Source: JAXMCI01 sp046349435
Lineage (GTDB): Bacteria > Pseudomonadota > Alphaproteobacteria > Dongiales > Dongiaceae
Reading direction: 5' to 3'
DNA length: 64,000 nt
Assembly (NCBI GenBank): GCA_046349435.1
Contig: JAXMCI010000036.1
Coordinates: forward strand, 1-64,000
Part shown: positions 19,901 through 27,963 of the stretch, in pieces
Layout of the letters: every line of letters begins with the position of its first letter
How positions within the stretch are numbered: position 1 is the first letter of the stretch
Program-made: the position numbers and the translations under genes
The notes under the pieces: model-generated
The model's input: the letters and a program-made list of their open reading frames with translations, nothing else
Databases searched by the model: none
Told to the model about the DNA's origin: nothing

Positions 19901-20914
19901 GAGCGGCGCCGCACCGAGGAGCGCCAGGCCCTGCTGATGGCCGAGCTCGACCATCGCGTGCGCAACATCCTGGCCACCGTCCAGTCGATGGTGGCGCTGA
20001 CCGGCCGCGATTCCGGCGACAAGGCGGCGACCCTGGCGGCGCTGCAGGGCCGCATCGCGGCGATGGCGCGCGCCCACGGGCTGCTCACCCGCCGCCGCTG
20101 GGCCGGCGCCGACCTCGCCGAGATCGTCCGCGACGCGCTGCAGCCCTTCGCCGCGGCGATCGACGTCGCGGGCGAGCCCGGCGCCATGCTGCGCGCCAAG
20201 GACGCGCTGTCGCTCGCCCTGGTGCTGCACGAGCTCGCCACCAACGCCGCCAAGCACGGCGCGCTGTCGCGGCCCGGCGGCCGGGTGCGCGTCGAATGGG
20301 CGGGGGAAGGCGAGGGCGAGGCGGCCTGCATCCGCTTCCGCTGGCTCGAGAGCGGCGGCCCGCCATGCGGCCGCCGACGCGGCGCGGCTTCGGCTCGAAG
20401 CTGATCGCCGGCGCGCTGCCCGGCCTCGAGCTCGCTTCGACGCGGCGCGCCTGCGCGAGCGCAGCGGCGCGCTGCAGCCGCTGCCCGGCGCCGTCCCGGA
20501 CGCGCCGCCGCCAGCGGCCGGGCCGGGGCCGGCCGCGACCGCCGCGGGCGAGCGCCCGCTCGCCGGCCGCCGTGTGCTGGTGGTCGAGGACGAGCCGCTG
20601 GCGGCGATGGCGATGGGCGCCGCGCTGGAGGAGGCGGGCGCCGAGCTGCCGGCGTCGCCACCACGCTGGCGGCGGCGCTGGCCATGGCCGAGCAGCCGCT
20701 CGACGCCGCGGTGATCGACATCAACCTCGAGGGCGAGATGATCTTCCCGGCGGCCGAGCGCCTGGCGGCGCGCGGCCTGCCGCTGCTCTTCGCCACCGGC
20801 TACGAGGCCGAGCGCGTCATCCCCGCCCATCTCCGCTTCGTGCCCGTGCTGCAGAAGCCGGTCGACGCCGCGACCCTGGTGCGCCGCCTGGCGGCGCTGC
20901 TGTCGGCGGCGTAG
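16953..20914 (+). pseudogene. very large hybrid sensor histidine kinase, frameshifted
   Basis: Read across about nine frame changes, the domains are: a PAS-like sensor (residues about 10-150), a GAF-like region, HisKA (phospho-His in FFANISHEFRTPLTLMLGP) with HATPase, a receiver (LVLLADDNADM, LLSDVMMPGLDG, DDYVTKPF), two PAS domains, and an HWE/HisKA_2 kinase (ELDHRVRNILATVQSMV). A last receiver (VLVVEDEPLAAMAMG, AAVIDINLEGE, VLQKPVDAATLV) closes the protein. The first 520 residues are in one frame. Changes fall near 18520, 18624, 18700, 18741, 19395, 19450, 20365, 20433 and 20648. Every domain core is preserved, which favours sequencing or consensus errors over old decay. The 3' end overlaps the convergent LysR gene by 98 bases. 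Confidence 0.75.
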
Positions 20915-21785
20915 CGGGCGCCGCCTCGGGCGCGGCCGCGGCGCTCTCCAGGATGCAGTCGGCCAGCCGGTCGATCACGCCCTGGCGCGGCTGGTCGGAA
21001 CGCAGCATCACGATGCCGAGGTCGGGCAGCGCCGGAAAGCCGTCCGCGGTGCCGAGGATGCGCCAGCCCGGCCGCACGCTCGCCTGGAACACCACCGCCA
21101 CCGCGATGCCGGCCTCGACCGCCGCCGCGATGCCGGCGAAGCTCGGGCTGGTCACCGCGATCCTGGCATGCCTGCCGAGCGCCGCCAGCTGCTCGACCGC
21201 GAAGCGGCGGAAGACGTCGCCGGTATGGAAGATGGCGAGCGGGATCGGGTCGCGGCCATGCGCCTCGTGCCGGGCCGAGCTCGCCCAGGCCAGCGGCTCG
21301 CGCCGCACCACGACGCCGCTGGTGGCGCCTTCGCCCTCGGTCACCAGGCCGAGGTCGACGACCCCGTCGGCGACCTGCCCGATCAGGCGGCGGGAGGGCT
21401 CGCAGACCAGACTGAGGCGGATCCACGGATAGGTCTCCGAGAAGCGCGGCAGCACCCGCGGCAGGAACATGCCCGCCAGGTCGTCCGGCAGGCCGACGGT
21501 GATGTCGCCCTCCAGCGTGCGCCCGTTCATCACCGCGAGCGCGTCGCGATAGGCGCGCAGGATGCGCCGCGCATGGTCGTAGAACAGCTCGCCCTGGGCG
21601 GTCAGCGCGACGCGCCGCCCGGCGCGCTGGAACAGCCGGCAGCCGAGCTGCTGCTCCAGCCGCCGGATCTGCATGCTGACCGCCGACTGGGTGCGGTGGA
21701 CGCGCAGCGCCGCCCGCGTGAAGCTGCCGTGCTCGACGATCTCGGCGAAGGTGTGCAGCAGGTCCGGGTCGGGCGAGTTCAGCAT
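20817..21785 (-). CDS. LysR-family transcriptional regulator
   Basis: A 322-residue LysR protein. The winged helix occupies residues 5-65 (LLHTFAEIVEHGSFTRAAL, then HRTQSAVSMQIRRLEQQLG), followed by a periplasmic-binding-like effector domain (GDITVGLPDDLAGMFLPRVL). The last 40 residues are an Ala/Pro/Arg-rich tail that overlaps the 3' end of the convergent kinase gene. The start ATG at 21785 lies within two bases of a palindromic site (21787-21811), so the gene is probably autoregulated. It is divergent from the M24-PotD-ThDP-PotABC operon, which it likely controls in response to that operon's substrate. Confidence 0.88.
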   Translation of the reverse strand: MLNSPDPDLLHTFAEIVEHGSFTRAALRVHRTQSAVSMQIRRLEQQLGCRLFQRAGRRVALTAQGELFYDHARRILRAYRDALAVMNGRTLEGDITVGLPDDLAGMFLPRVLPRFSETYPWIRLSLVCEPSRRLIGQVADGVVDLGLVTEGEGATSGVVVRREPLAWASSARHEAHGRDPIPLAIFHTGDVFRRFAVEQLAALGRHARIAVTSPSFAGIAAAVEAGIAVAVVFQASVRPGWRILGTADGFPALPDLGIVMLRSDQPRQGVIDRLADCILESAAAAPEAAPATPPTAAPPGGAPGSRRRPASAARARSGDGRG

Positions 21786-21786
21786 C

Positions 21787-21811
21787 GATCGATCAACGAA
21801 ATTGATGGATC
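21787..21811. promoter_or_regulatory. LysR-type operator between lysR and the M24 operon
   Basis: GATCGATCAA (21787-21796) and TTGATGGATC (21802-21811) are inverted arms with one mismatch around CGAAA. The inner ATCAA-N5-TTGAT contains a T-N11-A LysR box. It abuts the lysR start codon and lies ten bases upstream of a -10-like TATACT, the expected place for a LysR recognition site controlling the divergent operon. Confidence 0.65.
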
Positions 21812-21820
21812 GGCGCCAGA

Positions 21821-21826
21821 TATACT
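21821..21826 (+). promoter_or_regulatory. -10 box for the M24 operon
   Basis: TATACT matches TATAAT at five of six positions in otherwise GC-rich DNA. No good -35 box lies 16-18 bases upstream; the LysR site covers that stretch instead. This fits an activator-dependent promoter. A leader of about 130 bases would precede the M24 gene. Confidence 0.45.
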
Positions 21827-21930
21827 CGCTTGCCCGCCCGGCGGGAACTGCGAGCATGGCGGCTCGAGGGTCGGCCGGCACGCAGCCAGGGGCCCCAGCC
21901 ATGGAGAGGCCGCGCCGGGTGCCGCCACCG

Positions 21931-21960
21931 CCAGGAAGCCGCAAGCCAGGAAGCCGCAAG
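21931..21960 (+). repeat. 15-base tandem duplication carrying the ribosome site
   Basis: CCAGGAAGCCGCAAG is repeated exactly twice (21931-21945, 21946-21960), ending two bases before the M24 start codon. Each unit contains AGGAAG, so the duplication created two ribosome-site-like stretches; the nearer one is about ten bases from ATG. Confidence 0.7.
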
Positions 21961-21962
21961 CC

Positions 21963-23153
21963 ATGACCGAGCAACGCACCGAGATCAACGCCCGCGAGTT
22001 CGGCGGGCGCATCGAGCGCATCCGCAGGCAGATGAAGGAGAAGGGCCTCGACGCCATCTTCGTCGCCCAGCCCTCCAACGTCTGGTATGTCGCCGGCTTC
22101 TGGGAGTTCATCCCGATCCGCATGGAAGCCGTGCTGGTGCCGCTCGCCGGCGACTGCGTCTTCGTCGTCTCGAAGAACGAGTTCGAGTACGCCAGCAAGG
22201 TCAGCTGGATGCGGGACGTGCGCTACTACACCGAGTTTCCCGAGCCCGGCCGCCACCAGAATCCCTACGACCTGGTGCTCGACGCGGTGCGCGACCACGG
22301 GCTGGAGACGGCGACCATCGGCATCGAGGAATCCTTCCTGCCGGTCGGCGAGTACCGGCGCTTCGCCCGGCTGATGCCGCAGGCCCGCTTCGTCGACGGC
22401 GGCGCCATCCTGGCGGCCTGCCGCATGGTCAAGTCGCCCTACGAGATCGACCTCCTGAAGAAGTCGGGCAAGGTCGCCGTGGCCGCCTGGAACGCCTCGC
22501 TCAACGTCGCCAAGCCGGGGCTGCGCGAGTACGAGGTGGCGCAGGCGGCGCGCGAGGCGGCGACCGACACCGCCGCCAGCCTGTTCACCGCCGAGGACAT
22601 CCACCACTCGCCGCTGACCGACGGCGTGCAGCTGATCCAGTCCGGCGCGCGCTCCTCGATCTCGCACGGCAAGGGCTCGCCCAACCGGCTGAAGCGCGGC
22701 GACATGGTGGCGATGTGCTTCTGCATGACCAACCAGTTCAAGGGCTACCGCGTGGGCTTCTCGCGCAACTTCGTCCTGGGCGGCGCCACCAACGAGATGA
22801 TCAACGTCTACAACCTGCTCTTCGAGGCGCAGCAGGCGGCGCTGGCGGCGGTCAAGCCGGGCATAACCGCGAGCTCGCTCGACGAGCTGGTGCGGCGGAT
22901 GATCCACAAGGCCGGCTACGGCGAGTACATCGAGCACCGGCTCGGGCGCGGCGTCGGCCTCGACATCGCCGAGCGGCCCGACCTCAAGGAGGGCGACGAC
23001 ACGATCCTCGAGCCGGGCATGACGCTGGCGGTCGAGCCGGCGGTCTACATGACCGGCAAGTGGGGCATCCAGATCGAGGATTCCATCCACGTCACCGAGA
23101 CCGGCTTCGAGTATCTTACGGTGGCCCCGGAACCGGAGCTGCCGGTCATTTGA
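21963..23153 (+). CDS. M24-family creatinase-like hydrolase lacking metal ligands
   Basis: A 396-residue protein with the creatinase/prolidase two-domain layout: an N-terminal domain (RIERIRRQMKEKGLDAIFVA, SNVWYVAGFWEF) and a pita-bread domain from about residue 155. In metallo-members two Asp, one His and two Glu bind metal. Here the Asp positions read GDMVAMCFCMTNQFKGYR and VGFSRNF, and the usual GHGIGL is GRGVGL. The two Glu (EPGMTLAVEPAV and QIEDSIHVTE) remain. This resembles creatinase, which works without metal on a C-N bond of a guanidino compound. Expect a creatinase-like hydrolase or a pseudoenzyme rather than an aminopeptidase. It is the first gene of the operon. Confidence 0.82.
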   Translation: MTEQRTEINAREFGGRIERIRRQMKEKGLDAIFVAQPSNVWYVAGFWEFIPIRMEAVLVPLAGDCVFVVSKNEFEYASKVSWMRDVRYYTEFPEPGRHQNPYDLVLDAVRDHGLETATIGIEESFLPVGEYRRFARLMPQARFVDGGAILAACRMVKSPYEIDLLKKSGKVAVAAWNASLNVAKPGLREYEVAQAAREAATDTAASLFTAEDIHHSPLTDGVQLIQSGARSSISHGKGSPNRLKRGDMVAMCFCMTNQFKGYRVGFSRNFVLGGATNEMINVYNLLFEAQQAALAAVKPGITASSLDELVRRMIHKAGYGEYIEHRLGRGVGLDIAERPDLKEGDDTILEPGMTLAVEPAVYMTGKWGIQIEDSIHVTETGFEYLTVAPEPELPVI

Positions 23154-23220
23154 CGCCGACCGCGGATTGTCAGCACTATCCGGCAACAAACGACACGAGC
23201 AACGAACGAGGGAGGCAGCA

Positions 23221-24291
23221 ATGACCAATCTGACGCGCCGGCAGGCCCTGGCGCTGGCCGCGGCCACCGGCACGGTGGCGATGTTCGGCGGCCCGATCCG
23301 CCGGGCCGCCGCCGCCACCGAGATCACCGCCGTCGAGTGGGGCGGCGACGTGGTCAACGCGATGAAGCAGATCGAGGCCAAGCAGGACAAGGTGAAGGTC
23401 GACTGGGTGCTGCACCAGGGCGGCTCGGGCGCCATCCTGCCGAAGATCAAGGCGACCTGGCCGAAGGCCGAGTACGACTACGTCTCCGGCTGGGAGGGCT
23501 CGTTCAACGGCATGGTGAAGGAGGACTGGCTGGTGCCGGTCACCACCCAGTCGGTGCCGAATCTCGCCGACATCCCGCAGAAAATCATCGTCAAGAACGC
23601 CAAGGGCGACTGGATGGCGGTGCCGCGCGCGGTCGGCGGCATCTACCTCGCCTACCGCAAGGACATCTGCCCGTTCGAGGTGAAGAGCATCGACGACCTG
23701 TTCGATCCCCGCCTCAAGGGCAAGATCTGCTGGCCGGGCCCGACCCAGGCGATGATGCTGCCGCTGGTCGCGCTCGCGCTCCATGCCGGCGGCAGCGAGA
23801 AGAACATGGATCCCGGCTTCGCGCTGATGAAGAAGCTGGCCCAGTCCGGCAACATCGGCCGGGTCGGCGTCACCGACACCGACTTCTCGACCTCGCTGTC
23901 GAGCGGCGAGACGGCGCTCGGCTACTACTCCGAGCCGCAGCTCACCGGCGTCGGCAAGTCGTTCCCGTTGGTCCGCCTGACCAAGCAGGAGGGCGTGCCG
24001 ACCTTCCTCTACCAGAGCGGCTTCGCGGTGCTGAAGAACCGGCCCAACCTCCAGGCGACGCTCGACTTCATCAATTTCTGCATCAGCCCGGAGATGAGCA
24101 GCCTCTACGCCGAGGTCGCCGGCGAGGCGCCGCTCAACGTCAAGGCGAAGACGCCGGACGCGCTGAAGCACCTGGCCTTCAGCCAGGCGGAGTTCGACAA
24201 GTTCGTCTACGTGCCGGACTTCAACGTCGTGCTCTCCTCGCAGGATGCCTGGAGCAAGCGCTGGGAGAACGAGATCGCGCCGCTGCTCTAG
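23221..24291 (+). CDS. PotD/PotF-like ABC solute-binding protein
   Basis: A 356-residue family 1 extracellular binding protein. The N-terminus has a twin-arginine-like signal (MTNLTRRQALALAAATG) with likely cleavage after RRAAAA. It continues with ITAVEWGGDVVNAMKQIEAK, YDYVSGWEGSFNG, WMAVPRAVGGIYLAYRKD and IDDLFDPRLKGKICWPGPTQ, the pattern of spermidine/putrescine and iron-type binders. GAGGGAGG lies before ATG 23221. It pairs with the PotABC-like genes at 26289-29064, although a ThDP-enzyme gene intervenes. Confidence 0.9.
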   Translation: MTNLTRRQALALAAATGTVAMFGGPIRRAAAATEITAVEWGGDVVNAMKQIEAKQDKVKVDWVLHQGGSGAILPKIKATWPKAEYDYVSGWEGSFNGMVKEDWLVPVTTQSVPNLADIPQKIIVKNAKGDWMAVPRAVGGIYLAYRKDICPFEVKSIDDLFDPRLKGKICWPGPTQAMMLPLVALALHAGGSEKNMDPGFALMKKLAQSGNIGRVGVTDTDFSTSLSSGETALGYYSEPQLTGVGKSFPLVRLTKQEGVPTFLYQSGFAVLKNRPNLQATLDFINFCISPEMSSLYAEVAGEAPLNVKAKTPDALKHLAFSQAEFDKFVYVPDFNVVLSSQDAWSKRWENEIAPLL

Positions 24292-24363
24292 GCGATGAAG
24301 GCTGGCGGGCGGCGGGACGGGTCGGCGCGACCCGTCCCCCGCCGCGCCGCGGCCGGCGGCGGC

Positions 24364-25980
24364 ATGGCCGGCCGCGCGACCGCGGCCGAGCTCGTCGTCG
24401 CGGCGCTGCGGGCCGAGGGCGTGCGCCACGCCTTCGGCCTGGTCGGCACGCATATCGTCGAGATCTACGACGCGCTGCGCGGCGCGCCGGAGATCGCCCA
24501 CGTCACCGCGCGGCACGAGGGCAACGGCGCCCTGATGGCCGACGCCTGCAGCCGCCTCTCCGGTCGCCCGAGCGTCTGCTTCAGCACCGCCGGCCCCGGC
24601 ATCCTCAACTCGCTCGCCGGCATCGGCCAGGCCTACGCCGCGAACAGCCCGACGGTGCACATCTCCGGCAGCCTGCCGCTCGGCGCCCCGCGCCGCGCGC
24701 TGCACGCCGTCGACGACGAGCGGCACACCGTCAAGGCGACCGCGCCGCTGACCCGGATGAGCGCGCGGCCGGCGACGCTGGCCGAGCTCGCCCGCACCCT
24801 GCCGCGGCTCTTCGCGGCGGCGCTGGGTCCCGAGCCGGGGCCGGTCCATCTCGAGATTCCCTGGGACCTGATGCGGGCGCCGGCCGCCGCGGCGCCGGCC
24901 TATGCCCGCCGGCCGCCGCGCGCCGGCAGCGGCGCCGGCAGGCTGCGCGCGCTGGCCGCGGCGCTGGGCGCGGCGGAACGGCCGTTCTTCTGCATCGACC
25001 GGCTCTGCGTTCATCACGGGCTGGTGCCGGAGGTGGTCGCGCTGGCCGAGGCGACCGGCGCCGCCATGGCGGTGTCCTACGATGCCTTCGGCGCGGTGCC
25101 GACCGCGCACCCGCTCAATGCCGGCGTGGTCAGCGACTTCTTCTTCGGCACCGCGGCGCTGGACGCGGCGCGCGACGCCGATCTCGTCCTCGGCTTCGGC
25201 GTGCTGGCGGGGTCGGAGGTGGACGCCCTGCTGGCCGGGCCGCGCGGCGCGCCGCCCGAGCTCGTCGACGCGGGCAGCCTGGCCGCCCTGCGGCGCGACG
25301 GCGGCCTCGGGCGTCTCGCCGCGCGGCTCGGCCGAAGCAAGCCGGGCCCGCAACCGGGCTGGTTCGGGCGGCGCTGCGGCGAGGAATGGCTGGCCGCCGC
25401 ACGCGCCCTGGCCGGCCCGCGCCGCCGCGGCGCCATGCATTTCGGCCGCGCCATGCTGCGGCTGCGCGAGCGGATCGACGCCGACGCGACGGTCATCCTC
25501 GACGCCGGCAGCCACGAGATCTGGGCCCGCTCGCTGCTGCCCTCCTTCGGCCCGGCCAGCTTCATCGGCTCGGGCAACTGGGGCGGCATGGGCTACGGCC
25601 TGCCGGGGCTGATCGGGGCGCGGCTGGCGCTGCCGGAGCGCCGGGCGATCGCCGTCACCGGCGATGGCTGCCTGCTGATGACGCTGGCCGATCTCTGCAC
25701 CTTGGCCGGCATCGCCGGGCCTGCCATCCTGGTCGTCATGAACAACGCGATGTATGGCGAGATCAAGCGGGTGCAGCTGGAGCGCTTCGGCGCGCCGACG
25801 CAGATCGCCAACCCGGCGCTCGACTTCGCCGCCATCGCGCGCGACTGCGGCCTGATCGGCCTGCGCGTCGCGCATGAGGGGCAGCTCGGCGCCGCGCTCG
25901 ACAAGGCCTTCGCGGCCGACCGGCCCGTCCTGGTCGACATCGTCTGCGGCGACGACGTCGCCTTCCCCAGCCTGCCCTAG
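24364..25980 (+). CDS. thiamine diphosphate-dependent enzyme (acetolactate synthase-like)
   Basis: About 538 residues with the three ThDP-enzyme domains. The Pyr domain has AAELVVAALRAEGVRHAFGL and the cofactor-activating Glu in ARHEGNGALMADACSR. The middle domain is shortened. The PP domain has GNWGGMGYGLPGLIGA and the ThDP/Mg motif GDGCLLMTLADL...MNNAMYG. Such enzymes decarboxylate 2-oxoacids or cleave or join C-C bonds; the specific reaction is not readable. I prefer ATG 24364, which matches the family N-terminus; ATG 24295 would add 23 low-complexity residues. It lies between the binding protein and the permeases, so it probably acts on the imported compound or its product. Confidence 0.85.
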   Translation: MAGRATAAELVVAALRAEGVRHAFGLVGTHIVEIYDALRGAPEIAHVTARHEGNGALMADACSRLSGRPSVCFSTAGPGILNSLAGIGQAYAANSPTVHISGSLPLGAPRRALHAVDDERHTVKATAPLTRMSARPATLAELARTLPRLFAAALGPEPGPVHLEIPWDLMRAPAAAAPAYARRPPRAGSGAGRLRALAAALGAAERPFFCIDRLCVHHGLVPEVVALAEATGAAMAVSYDAFGAVPTAHPLNAGVVSDFFFGTAALDAARDADLVLGFGVLAGSEVDALLAGPRGAPPELVDAGSLAALRRDGGLGRLAARLGRSKPGPQPGWFGRRCGEEWLAAARALAGPRRRGAMHFGRAMLRLRERIDADATVILDAGSHEIWARSLLPSFGPASFIGSGNWGGMGYGLPGLIGARLALPERRAIAVTGDGCLLMTLADLCTLAGIAGPAILVVMNNAMYGEIKRVQLERFGAPTQIANPALDFAAIARDCGLIGLRVAHEGQLGAALDKAFAADRPVLVDIVCGDDVAFPSLP

Positions 25981-26029
25981 GCGTGGGCGTCGCTCGTGCC
26001 GCGCATCCGGCGCCGTCCTTCACTCTCCC

Positions 26030-26260
26030 TTGCCGGGCTCGACCCGGCAACGCCGGGGCGCCGCGAGCTGGATGCCCGGGTCAAGCCCGGGCATGACACG
26101 AAGGTGAGCGGCAGGTGGATCGAGACGGCATCGATGGATCCCGGCTCGTGCTTGCCCGCGTTGGCGATGCCGCGCTGCCGCCCGCCCTCTTTTGTCATTG
26201 CCGGGCTTGACCCGGCAATCCAGGGCGGCCGCGGGCTGGACCCCCGGCTCGATGCCGGGG
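26030..26260. repeat. two copies of a double-hairpin REP-like repeat
   Basis: The 308-base gap 25981-26288 has no gene. Copy 1 (26030-26094) has hairpins TTGCCGGG-N5-CCCGGCAA (26030-26050) and ATGCCCGGG-N5-CCCGGGCAT (26072-26094). Copy 2 (26197-26260) has ATTGCCGGG-N5-CCCGGCAAT (26197-26219) and CCCCGGC-N5-GCCGGGG (26242-26260). Each copy therefore forms two adjacent stem-loops about 20 bases apart. Such palindromes are common between alphaproteobacterial genes. Here they split the ThDP gene from the permease genes and may act as an RNA-stability or attenuation element within the operon. Confidence 0.75.
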
Positions 26261-26288
26261 ATGCCAACCTTCGGCCGGGCGCATAGCG

Positions 26289-27137
26289 ATGGCCGTGCCG
26301 AGCCGTCGCCCGGTCCTGCTGCTGCCCGGCGGCGTCATCTTCCTCGGCCTCTTCGTGCTGCCGCTGGCCGGGCTGCTGCTCGAGAGCTTCCGGCTCTACC
26401 AGCCCGGCAGCATCGGGTCGGCCGCCGGCGCGCCGCTGACGCTCGCCAACTACGCCGAGCTGCTGCAGCCCGCCTTCGCGGGCTTCGTCCTGCAGACCCT
26501 GCGCATCAGCCTGATCGCCTCGCTGCTCGGGCTGGCGCTCGCCTTCCCGATCGCCTACTGGATCGCCCGCGTGCTGCCGCCGCGCGGCCGGGCGCTGGCG
26601 GTCGGGTTCTTCGTCACGCTGATGTTCCTCAGCGTGCTGGTCCGCACCTACGCGCTCGAGCTCACCTTCGGCGCCACCGGGCCGCTGCGTCCGCTGCTGC
26701 TGTCGATCGGCATCGCGCCCAACGGCCGGGCCTATATCGAGTGCCTGGTCGCCGCCGGGCTGCTGCACTACGTCGTGCCGATGTCGGTGCTGACCCTGCT
26801 CGGCACCGTCCAGAACGTCGATCCCAGGCTGGTCGATGCCGCGCAGGCGCTCGGTGCGCCGGCCTGGAAGGCGCATCTCACGGTGACGCTGCCGCTCTGC
26901 GTGCGCGGCCTGCTGGCCGCCTTCCTCTTCGCCTTCGCCTTCTCGATCAGCGCCTTCGTGATCCCGATGATCCTCGGCAAGGGCCGGGTGCTGTTCGTCT
27001 CGAACCTGATCTACACGCGCTTCAGCGAGATCGCCAACTACCCGAGCGGCGCGGCGATCTCGGTGGTGCTGTTCGGGCTGGCGCTGGCCTTCGTCTACCT
27101 GATGTCGCGCCAGGTCGGCCGGCGCTGGGGCGCATGA
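26289..27137 (+). CDS. spermidine/putrescine-type ABC permease (PotB-like)
   Basis: A 282-residue permease with six predicted helices and the PotB pattern: an N-terminal LPGGVIFLGLFVLPLAGLLL helix, SFRLYQPG, then VTLMFLSVLVRTYALEL and the EAA loop region DAAQALGAPAWKAHLTVTLP near residue 185. It forms a heterodimer with the PotC-like protein, whose start overlaps its stop by four bases. It lies downstream of the repeat-bearing gap. Confidence 0.9.
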   Translation: MAVPSRRPVLLLPGGVIFLGLFVLPLAGLLLESFRLYQPGSIGSAAGAPLTLANYAELLQPAFAGFVLQTLRISLIASLLGLALAFPIAYWIARVLPPRGRALAVGFFVTLMFLSVLVRTYALELTFGATGPLRPLLLSIGIAPNGRAYIECLVAAGLLHYVVPMSVLTLLGTVQNVDPRLVDAAQALGAPAWKAHLTVTLPLCVRGLLAAFLFAFAFSISAFVIPMILGKGRVLFVSNLIYTRFSEIANYPSGAAISVVLFGLALAFVYLMSRQVGRRWGA

Positions 27138-27955
27138 GCGGCCGCGCCCTCGATGACGGGCTGCGCCTGCTCGGCCTGGCGCTGATCGTCGCGGTGATCG
27201 GCTTCCTCATCGTGCCGATCCTGGTCACCGTGCTGATGGCGTTCGACGCGCGGCCCTATCTCGGGCCGCTGCCGCCGCCCGCCTACTCGCTGCGCTGGTT
27301 CCGGCAGTTCTTCTCGGACGACTACTTCCTGCGCGGGCTCGCCACCAGCGCCGAGCTCGCCGTCGCCTCGGTCGCGATCACCGTCATCGCCGGCGTGGCG
27401 ACCGCCGTCGCCCTCGACCGCATGCCGGCGCGCGGCCGGGAGGCGCTGACCTCGCTGTTCCTGTCGCCGCTCATCGTGCCGCCGGTGGTGACCGGGCTGG
27501 CGCTGCTGCTGTTCCTCGCCCGGCTCGGCGTCTATGACGGCTTCGCGCGCCTGCTCTGCGGCCACGTCATCATCACCGTGCCCTACACCATCCGGGCGAC
27601 GCTGGCCGGCATCGCCGGCATCGACCGCTCGCTGACCGAGGCGGCGCTCAGCCTCGGCGCCAACGAGCGCCGCGCCTTCCGCGACGTCACCCTGCCGCTG
27701 GCGCGCACCGGCATCGTCACCGGCGCGCTGTTCGCCTTCGCCGTCTCGCTCGACGACGTTTCCGTCTCGATCATGCTGACCGACGCCAAGACCTTCACCC
27801 TGCCGATCGCGCTGATCAGCTCGATGCGCGCCGACTTCAACCTGACCATCGCCGCCGCCTCGGTCATGCTGATGCTGCTGACGCTGGCCCTGATCCTGGT
27901 GCTCGACCGCTTCGTCGGCCTGAACCGGGCGGTCGGGCAGGGCGTGTTCCGTTGA
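27134..27955 (+). CDS. spermidine/putrescine-type ABC permease (PotC-like)
   Basis: A 273-residue permease starting at ATG 27134 within an ATGA overlap. It has the PotC features: FLIVPILVTVLMAFDARPYL, YSLRWFRQFFSDDYF, PLIVPPVVTGLALLLFLA and the EAA loop EAALSLGANERRAFRDVTLP. FAVSLDDVSVSIMLTD is the typical late helix motif. It partners the PotB-like permease and the ATPase that follows. Confidence 0.9.
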   Translation: MSGRALDDGLRLLGLALIVAVIGFLIVPILVTVLMAFDARPYLGPLPPPAYSLRWFRQFFSDDYFLRGLATSAELAVASVAITVIAGVATAVALDRMPARGREALTSLFLSPLIVPPVVTGLALLLFLARLGVYDGFARLLCGHVIITVPYTIRATLAGIAGIDRSLTEAALSLGANERRAFRDVTLPLARTGIVTGALFAFAVSLDDVSVSIMLTDAKTFTLPIALISSMRADFNLTIAAASVMLMLLTLALILVLDRFVGLNRAVGQGVFR

Positions 27956-27963
27956 GCGCCGCG

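Noticed and set aside
23176..25875. 899-residue ORF antisense to the binding-protein and ThDP genes
   Set aside because: Codon-mirror shadow of two well-supported genes; low-complexity product.
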